Below, one piece after another: positions 22,623-32,454 of a stretch of DNA of 64,000 nt. Below the pieces are notes generated by a model. The model was not told the DNA's origin. It saw only the letters and a list, made by a program, of their open reading frames with translations, and ran no database searches. A program made the position numbers and the translations under genes. The stretch comes from Symbiodinium natans (Eukaryota > Sar > Dinophyceae > Suessiales > Symbiodiniaceae). Numbering within the stretch: position 1 is the stretch's first letter; each line of letters opens with the position of its first letter. The DNA is taken from assembly GCA_905221605.1 (NCBI GenBank), contig CAJNDS010002079.1, positions 2,224,501 to 2,288,500 of the forward strand, written 5' to 3'.

Positions 22623-25600
22623 ATGGAGCTACCGAAGCTGCCCTCGGCTTGGACCCCCTCTCTACCGACGGTAGAGACGACGCCGACCAGCTTTGGTCGT
22701 CAGGTGAGTACCGGCAAGAGGCCGCAGGTGCGCGTTGGCGGAAGCTTTCTCCACAACTCAGCGGAGGGGACCGGGCCTGTCTCTTGCAAAAGCCGGTTCG
22801 AGGCTGTCATGACGAGCATGTACTTGGCGAACTTCATGGCAGTGGTGGTGCTCGTGGATGCCATTAGCACTTGTGCAGACATTGATGCTACTGCAGCCGA
22901 TGAAGCAACACCTCCGATCTTCCAGACGATCTCCGACATGTGCTTAGTTTGCTACACGTGTGAGGCGCTGGGCTTGTTTGGCTTGTATGGCCGTCCGCTC
23001 TTCAAAGACTGGATGATGATCCTGGACGTAGTGATTGTCCTGTGTGGCTGGGGTGAGAAGATTCTAGCTTCTGTGAACTTGTTTGGCTTTCGCATCTCAG
23101 TGCTCAGGGCGTTGCGATTAGTGAGGATCTTCCGGCTGATGCGCCTCTTGAAACGGATTCGACCCTTGAGGGAGTTGCACAAGCTGGTGATGATGATGGC
23201 CACATGCCTCCGAACCCTCATTTGGTCTTTCATGCTTTGCTTCGTCGTGATGACCGTCTGGGCCATGTTGATGGTTGAGCTCCTTGGTAGGCCAGTGGTA
23301 CCCTTTTTCCTTTTTTTTGTACCAGGTTCCCTTATAAAGTAAGCATCCCAAAAGAGCGGGGCCCTTAGTATCGTTACTGGGCTACCCAGGATCGTACATC
23401 CAACCTTGCTGGAAATGTACCAGCAGAACAAGTTCACCGACTGTGATGAGCATTGCTTGAGGTCTATGTCCTCTGTCATGGATGCAAACCTCTTGCTCTT
23501 CAAGACGGTCATTGCAGGAGACAGCTGGGGTCAGATTGCGGTTCCAGTCATTCGTGAGCATCCTGCAACAGAAACTCGGTAGGCCCTTGGGACGTGTTAT
23601 GTGTTCCCTTTATTGGGTTTAAGAGGGCCATCCCTAAACCCTAAACCCTAAACCCTAAACCCTAAACCCTAAACCATATTCAGAAAATATTTTTCCGAGG
23701 GTTTTTAGCGGCCATCCGAGGCAATCATCTTTGTGGGATCCTTGCTCACTCTCGTGTTCGGTGTGCTGAACCTGATTGCTGCCCGGCTTCTCTTAATGAA
23801 ATTACCTTGATTCTGTGGATATCCACCAGGGTTTAGGGTTTAGGGTTTAGGGTTTAGGGTTTAGGGCTTAGGGCTTAGGGCTTAGGGTTTAGGGTGGTAA
23901 CAAAGGCACAAGATACGAAGCACCCAGACACGCCTGTAGAGACTTGAGGGGAGGCACAGACAGGAACAGCTCTATGGCACGGAATCTGGGGTAGAGAGAA
24001 CTACATATCAGAAAGACTCTGGCCCCCGGAAGTGTTCTAGGAGACATTTCAAACGCACGTACTCTTTCAATCTCCTAAACCCTAAACCCTAAACCCTAAA
24101 CCCTAAACCCTTAACCCCAAACCCTAAACCCTAAACCCTGACGACGCTGTTTGCAGCACTTGAGGTCGCTGTCGTCGTTGACACTTTCGCGGAGCCTTCG
24201 CTTGAGTTGGGAAGTTGTTTGGGGTTTAGGGTTTAGGGTTTAGGGTTTAGGGTTTAGGGTTTAGGGTTTAGGGTTTAGGATATGGGGACGTGGAGGTATC
24301 TCTGATTCTGTAGGGTCTTTGTTTCTGGGTGTTTTGCAGTTGAAGACATTGACTGGAAGCGATAAGGCCGTGGCTCTCATGTTAAACCCTAAACCCTAAG
24401 CCCTAAACCCTAAACCCTAAACCCTAAACCCCAAACAACTTGCCTAAAAACCCTACAAACCCTAAAAGCCTTAAAACCCTAAGCGAAAGACCAAGGATGC
24501 TAGACTCAACGATGTGCAGAACTTGGCAGAGGAGATGGAGGATGAGATTCTTAGTAGCTGAGTGAGCACACTTTACACTTCTTAGGATATTAGAATCCCC
24601 TACAGAACTGAGAAAGTGTACGCTGTTTCGGGGGGGCTTATGAACTCAGCAACTAAGCCTAGAACCCGAAACCCAAAAACCCTAAAACCCTAAGCCCTAA
24701 ACCGCTTTTTTTGGTTGCTTCCAGTCATAAACCCTAAACCCTAAACCCTAAACCCTAAGGATTGAGCACGACCGCAAAGCTTTGGCAAAGCTGTTTGCCA
24801 GAATCGACGAAGATGGAAGCGGCCAGCTAACTCTGACTGAGATGATCGAGGGTGCACGCCGAGATCCAGGAAGGTTTAGGGTTTAGGGTTTAGATGGGTT
24901 TAGGGTTTAAGGTTTAGATGGGTTTAGGGTTTAGGGTTTAGGGTTTAGGGTTTAGGGTTTAGGGTTTAGGGTTTAGGGTTTAGGGTTTAGGGTTTAGGGT
25001 TTAGGGTTTAGGGTTTAGGTTTAGGGTGTAGGGGTTAGGGATTAGGGTTTAGGGTTTAGGGTTTAGGGGCTCTTTGTGGAGTAGAGCCCCTCACAAGACA
25101 TCGGAGCCTGAAGGCACCTGTGTTCAGAGTTTCAGTATCTAGTCACTATCCTACTTAAGAATGTTTTGAATACGCGGCCAAGAAGTTCCGAGATGGGGGA
25201 CGCCCGTTCACAGGTGTAAAGTCTTGCAATAAGTGCCGCATCAATCGTTGGCAAAGTTTCAGATGTCTTCGCTTCGCGCATTGCTTCCCTCGAATCTTCA
25301 GTTCTTCAGTGGAGGCCTTTCATCGATCCACCTTCTTGCTTTTCCCCGACCTTCCAGCAAAAACCATTCAAATCATCCACTCTCCTTTGCACCAACACGC
25401 TGTTCAATCCGATTTTCGATTTACGCCTTGAGACACGCGCGGCGCGACTCGCACGGCCAACCTGCCGCGCACGTTTTCTCCTTACATGTGGCTCGCTCTC
25501 ATCGCTGCCTCGCCCCCCTTCTCTATTGATTGCTTAAAAACCCCCAAAGATGAAAAGAAATATTCTTCCTTGTAAGGGTAACATAGGGATCTGTGTTTTT

Positions 25601-26875
25601 CTATTCTTTTGGGGTTCTTAAGCAAATAGTAGTTCTCACCCCGGCATCCTTGAGAATAGATTTAGAGTTGTCTACGACCCCAGGGTAGGCCCTTATTCCC
25701 ATCTTTGAGCGGGTTTTTGATTCCCTTATAAGCCGCCTTAAAGCAAAAAGTGTAACTTTTCTTCGATTCCTAGGATACTCTAGGGCCACCCTAACCCCCA
25801 AGCCCTGAACCCTAAACCCTAAACCCTATTTGGCCAGCATTGAAAGCTGCATCTTCCATGTTGGAAAGTACATCTTGAGTCAGTGCCGCTCTCGCTTTCC
25901 CAGCCTCTTTCCCTCTGCTACTTCAAACTTGCATACTATATATATATATATATATTTATTTATATTTATTTATTTATTTAGAGAGAGAGAGAGAGAGTCA
26001 TACATACACACTCTATACAGAAATACACAATCAGTATACATATTACATATACGTATATATATATATATATGCATATGCAAAAATGTGTGTGTGTATATAT
26101 GTATATGTATGTATACATATTATATGTGTATATATATATATACTACACTAAATCTATTGCAGAGGATTTCAGAGTCGCCTGCGGGTGATGGACATCGACG
26201 AGCAAGACCTGGAGCAACTTTTTCAGATGATCGACCGCGATCAGTCTGGTACAATCGAAGTGGCTGAATTCATTGGTCCGCTCAGCAGGTGGGGGGGAGG
26301 GGCGGAGGGGAGGGGTGGTCCCCAAATGTTCAGGGTTTAGGGTGCAGGGGTTCCGGGTATTCCCAAGCATGGCCTGCCCCTTATTGCGGTCTCTCTGATT
26401 ATACTTAATTTGAATACATGTCAACCCTAGACCCTCGCTCCCCCCTAAGTTTCCAAGGTGGGCGCATGATTCCAAAACAGCCCCCCGCTTCATCAAGTAC
26501 CACATGCTACAGATGCTTGGCAGACCAGGGATACGCTTTCACCCCCCTTCTTTGGTTTTGGGGTTCCCTTACGAACGCCCTGACCCCTAAACCTGAAACC
26601 CTAAACCCTAAACCCTAAACCCTAAACCCTAAACCCTAAACCCTAAGCCCTCATGGATGCCACCAAGGACGATGCAAATGCAGGAGGATCTTTGGGACCT
26701 GTCAGTGGAATCTAGGATGCCCATTAGTGCCCTTATTCCCTTTTTGGGGGGGTTAGGTTCCCTTATAAACCCCTTTAAGCAAAAACGGGCACCCTTTTTG
26801 AGCCTAGGTTACTGGGCAGCCTAGGAATGCTTTGGGCAATTGAACAACCGTATTGAGGAGTTGCCGGCTGCGTGT
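22623..26875 (+). CDS. Voltage-gated cation channel with two EF-hands (multi-exon)
   Basis: A six-transmembrane channel domain is followed by a Ca-binding tail. Exon 1 (to 23278; its start is uncertain) has S1-S3 and an S4 with Arg every third residue (LRALRLVRIFRLMRLLKRIR), then S5. Exon 2 (23390-23570) has the pore loop TVIAGDSWGQ. Exon 3 (23721-23777) and exon 4 (24165-24191, nine codons) form S6 (LNLI+VAVVVDTFA). Exon 5 is 24496-24545. Exon 6 (24760-24869) has EF-hand 1, DEDGSGQLTLTE; exon 7 (26165-26288) has EF-hand 2, DRDQSGTIEVAE. Exon 8 is 26458-26511, exon 9 is 26668-26707, and exon 10 runs from 26825 to about 26872. All nine junctions keep the frame and all exons 2-10 start with G after AG. 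Donors are GC, GA, GC, GA, GA, GA, GT, GA and GA. One S1-S6 unit suggests four subunits per channel; ion selectivity cannot be told. Later exons are unresolved. Confidence 0.85.
23279..23389 (+). mobile_element. Channel intron 1: introner-like element (GC-AG)
   Basis: This 111-nt intron carries near-terminal inverted repeats (GGTAGGCCAGT near the left, ACTGGGCTACCC at the right) and the pyrimidine-rich interior of the family A relative at 18648-18755. The four bases at its start (GCTC) match the first four of exon 2 (GATC) at three positions, as expected for an old 4-bp target duplication. Splicing here restores the frame into the pore exon. Confidence 0.7.
23571..24759. repeat. Channel introns 2-5 with telomere-like arrays
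   Basis: The introns between exons 2 and 6 contain CCCTAAA arrays (23636-23675, 24076-24137, 24384-24435, 24727-24759) and TTTAGGG arrays (23828-23893, 24218-24277). The array at 24727-24759 ends CCCTAAG directly at exon 6, so its last heptamer supplies the acceptor AG. Confidence 0.85.
24550..24657. mobile_element. Introner family B, copy 2 (channel intron 5)
   Basis: It starts CTTAGTAGCTGAGTGAGC and ends ACTCAGCAACTAAG, which are inverted repeats. It sits inside the intron 24546-24759. The intron's first four bases GATT equal the first four of exon 6, a 4-bp target duplication. Splicing uses GA as donor, taken from the duplicated GATT. Extra CCCTAAA sequence now separates the element from the acceptor. 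Confidence 0.8.
24870..26164. repeat. Channel intron 6: TTTAGGG array, unique sequence and TA microsatellite
   Basis: A TTTAGGG array fills 24874-25070 and starts within five bases of the donor (GA). The middle (25071-25930) holds unassigned sequence, including an open frame at 25233-25529 with no family features. Positions 25690-25785 resemble family A ('cccttattccc', 'ttcccttataag', then 'attcctagga'). Positions 25937-26150 are TA, TTTA, GA and GT microsatellites up to the acceptor region. Confidence 0.75.
26708..26824 (+). mobile_element. Introner family A, copy 1 (channel intron 9, GA-AG)
   Basis: The element body is 26712-26824. It starts CTAGGATGCCCATTAG and ends CTGGGCAGCCTAG, which are inverted repeats. 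It is flanked on both sides by GAAT. The intron is the element plus the left GAAT (26708-26824), giving donor GA and acceptor AG. Removing it leaves a single GAAT and an open frame (SVECFGQLNNRIEEL). This is the cleanest case of a transposon acting as an intron in the window. Confidence 0.9.
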
Positions 26876-27574
26876 TGGGATGTTTTCGTGCTTTTCCCTA
26901 GTTTGATCTACGAGGCTTATCGTCAGAAATATTCAAACACTACCTAAACCCTGAACCCTAAACGCTAAACCCTAAACCCTTCTTTTTTTCCGGAGGCTTT
27001 AGACAACCTTAGGCTGTCCAAGCGATGGTTGGGTCAGGCAGCTGGAGAACACGAGGCCCCCCCAGCAGGAAGGCGATTCTCCCACCACAGCGCCACCAGC
27101 ACCACGGAGTCGTGCTGCTTGGGAGCCAGGGTTTAGGGTTTGGGGTTCAGGGTTTAGGGTTTAGGGTTTAGGGCTTAGGGTGCCCGATACTTGCAGTCCT
27201 TGCACTACAATCCCGATTGATAGGGATTATAAGGGGAATGGGGGGACTAGAATCCCAATTAAGGACTGTTAGTATAAGGGGCAACATCCCTAGCTGCTTG
27301 GGAGCCTGCTCGCGGGATGATCATAGGGGGCACTCTAATACCTATCAAGGACTGTTAGTATACGGAGAAACATTCCAACCTTTTCCTCTTTTTTTGTAGT
27401 GGGTTCAAGGTTCCCCTGTAAAGTAACCAAGCCCCCTAAAACAAGAGGTGCTCTTATTCTAATGCTTTTTTGGGTTCAAGATTCCCTTACTAAAGTCGCC
27501 AACCCCTAAACAGGGGTGCCCTTATGAAGAAGCATGGCTACTGGGAGTCCGAGGCTATGAAACTGCTGGGCACA

Positions 27575-28066
27575 CGGCTGATTCCTCGGTCATGGAGACG
27601 AACCACACAATCGAGTTGTCGAGGGTGCACTCCAGGGACTCGCAAGGTATGACCATGGAGACTCTTAGTAGCTGAATGAGTACACTGTACACTTTTTTTT
27701 GATGCTCTATTCCCCGCATGAACTGAAAGTGCACAAGACTTCCTTGGGGGGGGGGGGGGGCTTATGAACTCAGCAACTCAGGTCTCGACCCAGTGACGGG
27801 AGTCAGATGTCGCGAGTTTCGCCCCAAGACTTCTCCCTCCTTCAAGGCGGGGTGTCGACCTTCCATGGGGTGGATCAGCCTCGCTCCTCGGCGCACGCGG
27901 ACTTCTTGGCCGCCAAGACCGAAAGCAGGCAAAGACATGAGGAGTCACTCGTCGTGCTGGGCCTCTTGGAGGCAGCCACGGCAAAGTTGGAGTCGAGAAT
28001 GGAGAGCTTCCTGGCAGAGATTCGTTCTCCAACGCAGGATCACGCGATGGCTCCTGCTGAGGTGAC
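27575..28066 (+). CDS. Probable 3' exons of the channel gene
   Basis: One exon ends at about 27659 (DSSVMETNHTIEL...GMTM). After the family B intron, a long exon from 27781 to about 28040 reads SRPSDGSQMSRVSPQDFSLL and continues to ESLVVLGLLEAATAKLESRM and ESFLAEIRSPTQ. With donor GA before GACT and acceptor AG before GTCTCG, the frame is continuous. The helical, charged sequence would suit a cytoplasmic C-terminal tail. Linkage to the channel rests only on order, strand and frame, and 26875-27574 is unresolved. Confidence 0.4.
27664..27780 (+). mobile_element. Introner family B, copy 3
   Basis: It starts CTTAGTAGCTGAATGAG and ends ACTCAGCAACTCAG, with the long G-run and CTTATGAACTCAG seen in copies 1 and 2. 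It is preceded by GACT and followed by GTCT (three of four match). The intron would be GA-AG and restores the frame. Confidence 0.75.
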
Positions 28067-28263
28067 TTGGCCGCTGAGTGACCGTAAAACTTTAAGTCCT
28101 AAACCCTTTCTTGGGGAGAGCAGCCGACTAAACCCTAAATCTGCAACACCGCCACCTAACAGGGTGTGCCCTTATCATACTGTGGCAACCAACCCCCGAA
28201 ACCCTAAACCCGAAACCCCCTAGAACCTAAACCCTAAACCCTCAGTATTCTTCCTCCACCAAG

Positions 28264-28975
28264 GCGATACTGGCGAAGAAGAAGGTCAAGAAGAAAGGAA
28301 ACATTCTCCATCCAGAGGCCTTCAGGAGCAGGGAGATGAAGAAAAAGAGAAAGGTTTAGGGTTTAGGGTTTAGGGTATAGGGTTTAGGGTTTAGGGTTCA
28401 GTAGGTGAAGACGTAGAGGTTTAATTCGCTTTCTCATTCTTCACATGGTCCAGGAATATGTACATGGATCGTGGGCGCCGGCTCTTCCAGCCGCAAGATG
28501 TGACATCAAACTCGCCTCACCACGCTGTGCATGCGCGAAGCCACCATGCAGCCGATGATGCTCCGGCTCCAAGCAATGCAGCAAAGTACAAATCCAAGTC
28601 TGATGCCGCTCGCTCAAGAGACAGCGATGACTCTTTCCCACGAATTTAATTTGAAAACTTTGAATGCACTAAATAAATAACGTACGTCTCACCTGTTTCA
28701 CCTGCATTCGGCAGCTTCCTTTGTCTCTCGGAAACGGAAGAGTGTTGAAGGAAAAGAAGCGACAGAACCCTGCGCTGTGAAGAGATACTTTCATATGGGC
28801 ATTTGCCAAATTAGGGGTACACCTCTTCTAGCCCAAATAGAATCGAATCCCCTTCGAGGAACCCGAAAAAAGGGTACCCCTATTTTCGAAAAACCCTAAA
28901 CCCTAAACCCTAAACATGTGGAGTCGTGTCTGTTGCAGGAAAACAAAGAGCGAAGACGCCGCCTTGATGGGATGT
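28264..28975 (+). CDS. Unassigned exons, possibly ends of one or two genes
   Basis: Exon-like pieces are: 28264-28353 (GDTGEEEGQEERKHSPSRGL, ending at a GTTTAGGG array that supplies a GT donor), 28454-28650 (in one frame MYMDRGRRLFQPQDV to RSRDSDDSFPRI, then stop), about 28715-28820 (SRKRKSVEGKEATEPCAVKR then YFHMGIC), and 28937-28966 (ENKERRRRLDGM, then stop). The third resembles the start of a CCCH finger. Charged, Arg/Ser-rich composition would fit a nuclear RNA-associated protein, but I could not fix the joins. Confidence 0.3.
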
Positions 28976-29139
28976 AAAGCAAGGTGAGGGGATGGACATC
29001 ATATAATATGGTACATATATATATATATATATATGCTACCCCCCCCCCAAAGATCTAGGTATTTTCATGATTTAGCGATATCAAGTTGAATACTTGCATG
29101 GGCCCGGAGGCGATGTGAAGTTGAAGATTTAACCGCCAT
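28976..29139. other. TA-rich and unique sequence
   Basis: A TA microsatellite (29005-29034) and a C-run lie here. No gene is visible. Confidence 0.6.
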
Positions 29140-30710
29140 TTAAACCTGAACCCTTAACCGTAAAACCCTTTTGGGTTAAGGCTTAAAAGGTTTAGGCCTT
29201 AAGATTTAGGCATTTAAACCTAAGCCCATCGAGTGTAAATCTTAGCGTACAGGGCCTAAACACTTAACCTTTAAGCCCTATAGGCTATAGGGCTAAGGTT
29301 TAATGGTTTGGGGTTTAAGTTCAATAGCAGGCCCATAGAGTTAAAGCCTTAAGGGGCCTAAACGCTTAACCTTTAGACCCTATAGGCTATAGGGTCAAGG
29401 TTGAAGGGTTTTGGTTTTAAAAGTAAGTCTATAGAGTTCAGACCCTAAGGGGCCTAAACGCTTAACCTTTAAACCCTATAGGCTATAGGGTTAAGGCTTA
29501 AAGGTTTAGGATTCAAGATTTAGGCATTTAAACCCAAGCCCACCTTAAGGGTTTAGGGTTTTAAACCCTCAGGGCTTAAGAAATACCCTAAGCCTTTGGA
29601 CCCCCCTTAAGGTTTAAGCTCTATGGGCTTGTGTTTTAATGCCAAAATCTTAAACCCTAAGCCTTTCAACCTTAACCCTATGGCCTATAGGGTTTAAAGG
29701 TTGAGCGTTTAGGACCCTTAACCTTAAGGGGCCTAAACGCTTAACCTTTAGACCCTATAGGCTATAGGGTCAAGGTTTAAGGGTTTAGGTTTTAAAAGTA
29801 AGCCTATAGAGTTCAGACCCTAAGGGGCCTAAACGCTTAACCTTTAAACCCTATAGGCTATAGGGTTAAGGTTTAAAGGTTTAGGATTCAAGATTTAGGC
29901 ATTTAAACCCAAGCCCACCTTAAGGGTTTAAGGTTTTAAACCCTCAGGGCTTAAGAAATACCCTAAGCCTTTGGACCCCCCTTAAGGTTTAAGCTCTATG
30001 GGCTTGTGTTTTAATGCCAAAATCTTAAACCCTAAGCCTTTCAACCTTAACCCTATGGCCTATAGGGTTTAAAGGTTAAGCGTTTAGGACCCTTAACCTT
30101 AAGGGGCCTAAACGCTTAACCTTTAGACCCTATAGGCTATAGGGTCAAGGTTTAAGGGTTTAGGTTTTAAAAGTAAGCCTATAGAGTTCAGACCCTAAGG
30201 GGCCTAAACGCTTAACCTTTAAACCCTATAGGCTATAGGGTTAAGGTTTAAAGGTTTAGGGTTCAAGATTTAGGCATTTAAACCCAAGCCCACCTTGAGG
30301 GCTTAAGGTTTTACACCCTCAGGGCTTAAGAAATACCCTAAGCCTTTAGACCCTATAGGGCTGAAAGGTTAAAGAGAGCGTAATGTCTGGGCATTTATAC
30401 ATTCAACGCCTATAGGGTTAAACCCTGTTAACGTTTTAGAGCCCTACAGGGCTTCAAGGTTCTGACCCTAAAGGGCTTAGGGTTATCGTTTCAATGCTGA
30501 AACCTTAAACCCTTAAGGCTTAAGCTCTATGGGCTTGTGTTTTAATGCCAAAATCTTAAACCCTAAGCCTTTCAACCTTAACCCTATGGCCTATAGGGTT
30601 TAAAGGTTAAGCGTTTAGGACCCTTAAGGTTTAAACTCTATGGGCTGACTGTTGAACTTTTCAACCCTAAACCTTTAAACCTTAACCGTATAGCCTACAG
30701 GGCTTAAAGG
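29140..30710. repeat. Satellite with 375-bp period
   Basis: A tandem repeat whose landmarks recur at exactly 375 bp: 'aaggggcctaaacgcttaac' starts at 29351, 29726 and 30101, and 'aagctctatgggcttgtg' starts at 29616 and 29991. The next occurrence, at 30522, is 531 bp away, so the last copy is rearranged. Each unit contains two CCCTATAGGCTATAGGG-like palindromes and many TTTAGG/CCTAAA words in both orientations, so it looks like a satellite built from degenerated telomere-like motifs. Confidence 0.9.
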
Positions 30711-31080
30711 TTTAGCCCACGATCCCGAAACACCGCAAAAACCAATAAGAAACATAAAAACTATGGTTTCTGAAACTACTCGGCCGGCCACCCCAGCCAC
30801 TAGTTTCGAAAATCATGGTTTTTGACATGTTTTTTTTAATTGTTTTTTTTGCGATGTTTTGGGAGCATGGGCTCACGAAACATCGGTTTTACTGATGATT
30901 TTTAGAGGTAGGCCTTCAATAACATTGGTTTTACCTTTGTTTTTTGAAGGTAGGCTTTCAAAAACATTGGTTTTACCGATGTTATTTTGAAGGTAGGCTT
31001 TCAAAAACATCGGTAAAACCGATTTTTAGCGTGGGACCCACGCTCCCGAAACACCGCAAAAACCAATAAAAACCATAAGA
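30711..31080. repeat. Inverted and direct repeats, MITE-like
   Basis: 'cgatcccgaaacaccgcaaa' (about 30719) is matched in inverse near 30835-30870 and appears again in direct orientation near 31043. Between them are three copies of a 'ggtaggctttcaaaaacat'-like unit (30906-31010). This suggests one or two nested palindromic elements. No protein is encoded. Confidence 0.7.
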
Positions 31081-31217
31081 CTGAGCCAGCCACTGGGATG
31101 CGAGCCATTGCGAGTATTACAAACACAAATGGTCAAGTATATTTCGAGTGGAATGTCTGCGAAGACACGTAATCTTGAGCGACGTCACGAAAGCTAATTC
31201 TGACACTTTACAAGACG

Positions 31218-31473
31218 TGAACCCGATTGAAAAACGATTGAAACGATTGAAATTCAATCGGGGGCCCGATTGAAAAACGATTGAAACGATTGAAATTCAA
31301 TCGGGGGCCGGATTGAAGATTGAAGATTGAAGATTCCCAGAAAAAAGCTTTCCGGGAATCTTCAATCTTCAATCTTCAATCCGGTCTCCGATTGAATTTC
31401 AATCGTTTCAATCGTTTTTCAATCGGGCCCCCGATTGAATTTCAATCGTTTCAATCGTTTTCAATCGGGCTCA
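31218..31473. repeat. 256-bp near-perfect palindrome
   Basis: Two arms of about 120 bp, each built of GATTGAAACGATTGAAATTCAATCGG-type subrepeats, face each other around a 15-base loop (31339-31353). TGAACCCGATTG at the left end is matched by CAATCGGGCTCA at the right end, and the inner stem is GATTCCC/GGGAATC. It would fold into a very long hairpin. Confidence 0.92.
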
Positions 31474-31810
31474 CAATTTGAAAATACGACCACGCACATA
31501 TGAAGACTCGCACATATCAAGATTTACATGTCCATATTGAGATTTCCATGTTTAGCTAGCCCCCCACCCCCAACCCTAAAACCCTAAAACAGATCCCAAA
31601 ACCAGGAAAATACCTAGATCTTTGGGGGGGGGGGGGTACCATATATATATATATATATTTATTTATTTATTTACTTATTTATGTATTTAATTATTTCTGT
31701 ATTTATTCTTATTTGTTATAAGGGGGTGCGCCCAGTGGCGGGCAACGCCCCGAGGCAGAGGCATGCAAGCGTGGGCGCGCGCACGGCGCGCGCGGCGCGC
31801 ACAAGACAAG

Positions 31811-31931
31811 GTTACATGGTCCCTCAATGTGGTCCCTTACCTTCTGTAAAGGGTTCTGATGTAGGGCCCTTGGGAATATAAGGTTATATAAGGGATCCCC
31901 TTGTAAGGGCCCATATCAGGGACCATGTAAC
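31811..31931. mobile_element. MITE family C, copy 1
   Basis: It has perfect 14-bp terminal inverted repeats: GTTACATGGTCCCT at the left and AGGGACCATGTAAC at the right. It is 121 bp long and non-coding. Related elements lie at 32342-32454 and 62490-62624, and there is a left-end fragment near 33985. Confidence 0.85.
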
Positions 31932-32341
31932 TAGCCCAAGACTATAAAGCCCCACGGCGTATTATGGTCGGAGTCCCTTAGGCCATCAGTTCAAAAACTG
32001 GCTTCACAACCTCGAGACTTTTCAATCCCGTTACTTGCAGAATATCAACCGCAAACCCTAAACCCTATTCGCATCTCGAGGCCCCCAAACGGATCCGTGA
32101 ACCCTTCAGGTTTGGTTTAGGGTTTAGGGTGCAGGGTTTAAGGTTTAGGGTTTAGGGTTTAGGGTTTAGGGTTTAGGGTTTAGGGTTTAGGGTTTAGGGG
32201 TACCTAAGTAGCCCGACGACGAGGAGGTGTTTTTCCACGCACTTTGCAGAGGTAGTCTTTTGGGCCCTAATCCCTGAAGCCTAAAGACCTAAACCGCGGC
32301 TCCACCCGAATCACGGCTCCGGATTCGAATCTCTAAGGGTA

Positions 32342-32454
32342 GTTTCATAGTCCCTTAAAATAGTCCCTGACCTCCTTCAAAGGGTTCTGAAGTATGGGCC
32401 CTTGGGTTGTGTAGGGTATATAAGGGGCGTATAAGGGCAAAGGGACCATGTAAC
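32342..32454. mobile_element. MITE family C, copy 2
   Basis: The left end is GTTTCATAGTCCCTTA and the right end AGGGACCATGTAAC. It shares the inner 'aaagggttctgaagtatgggcccttgg' layout with copy 1. The left end has diverged. Confidence 0.75.

Noticed and set aside
25141-25217. Exon-like piece FEYAAKKFRDGGRPFT
   Set aside because: It is protein-like, but inclusion is not needed for the exon 6 to exon 7 join and no partner junction fits.
25233-25529. 98-codon open frame
   Set aside because: It lies inside channel intron 6; the flanking exons join in frame without it, and it has no family motif.
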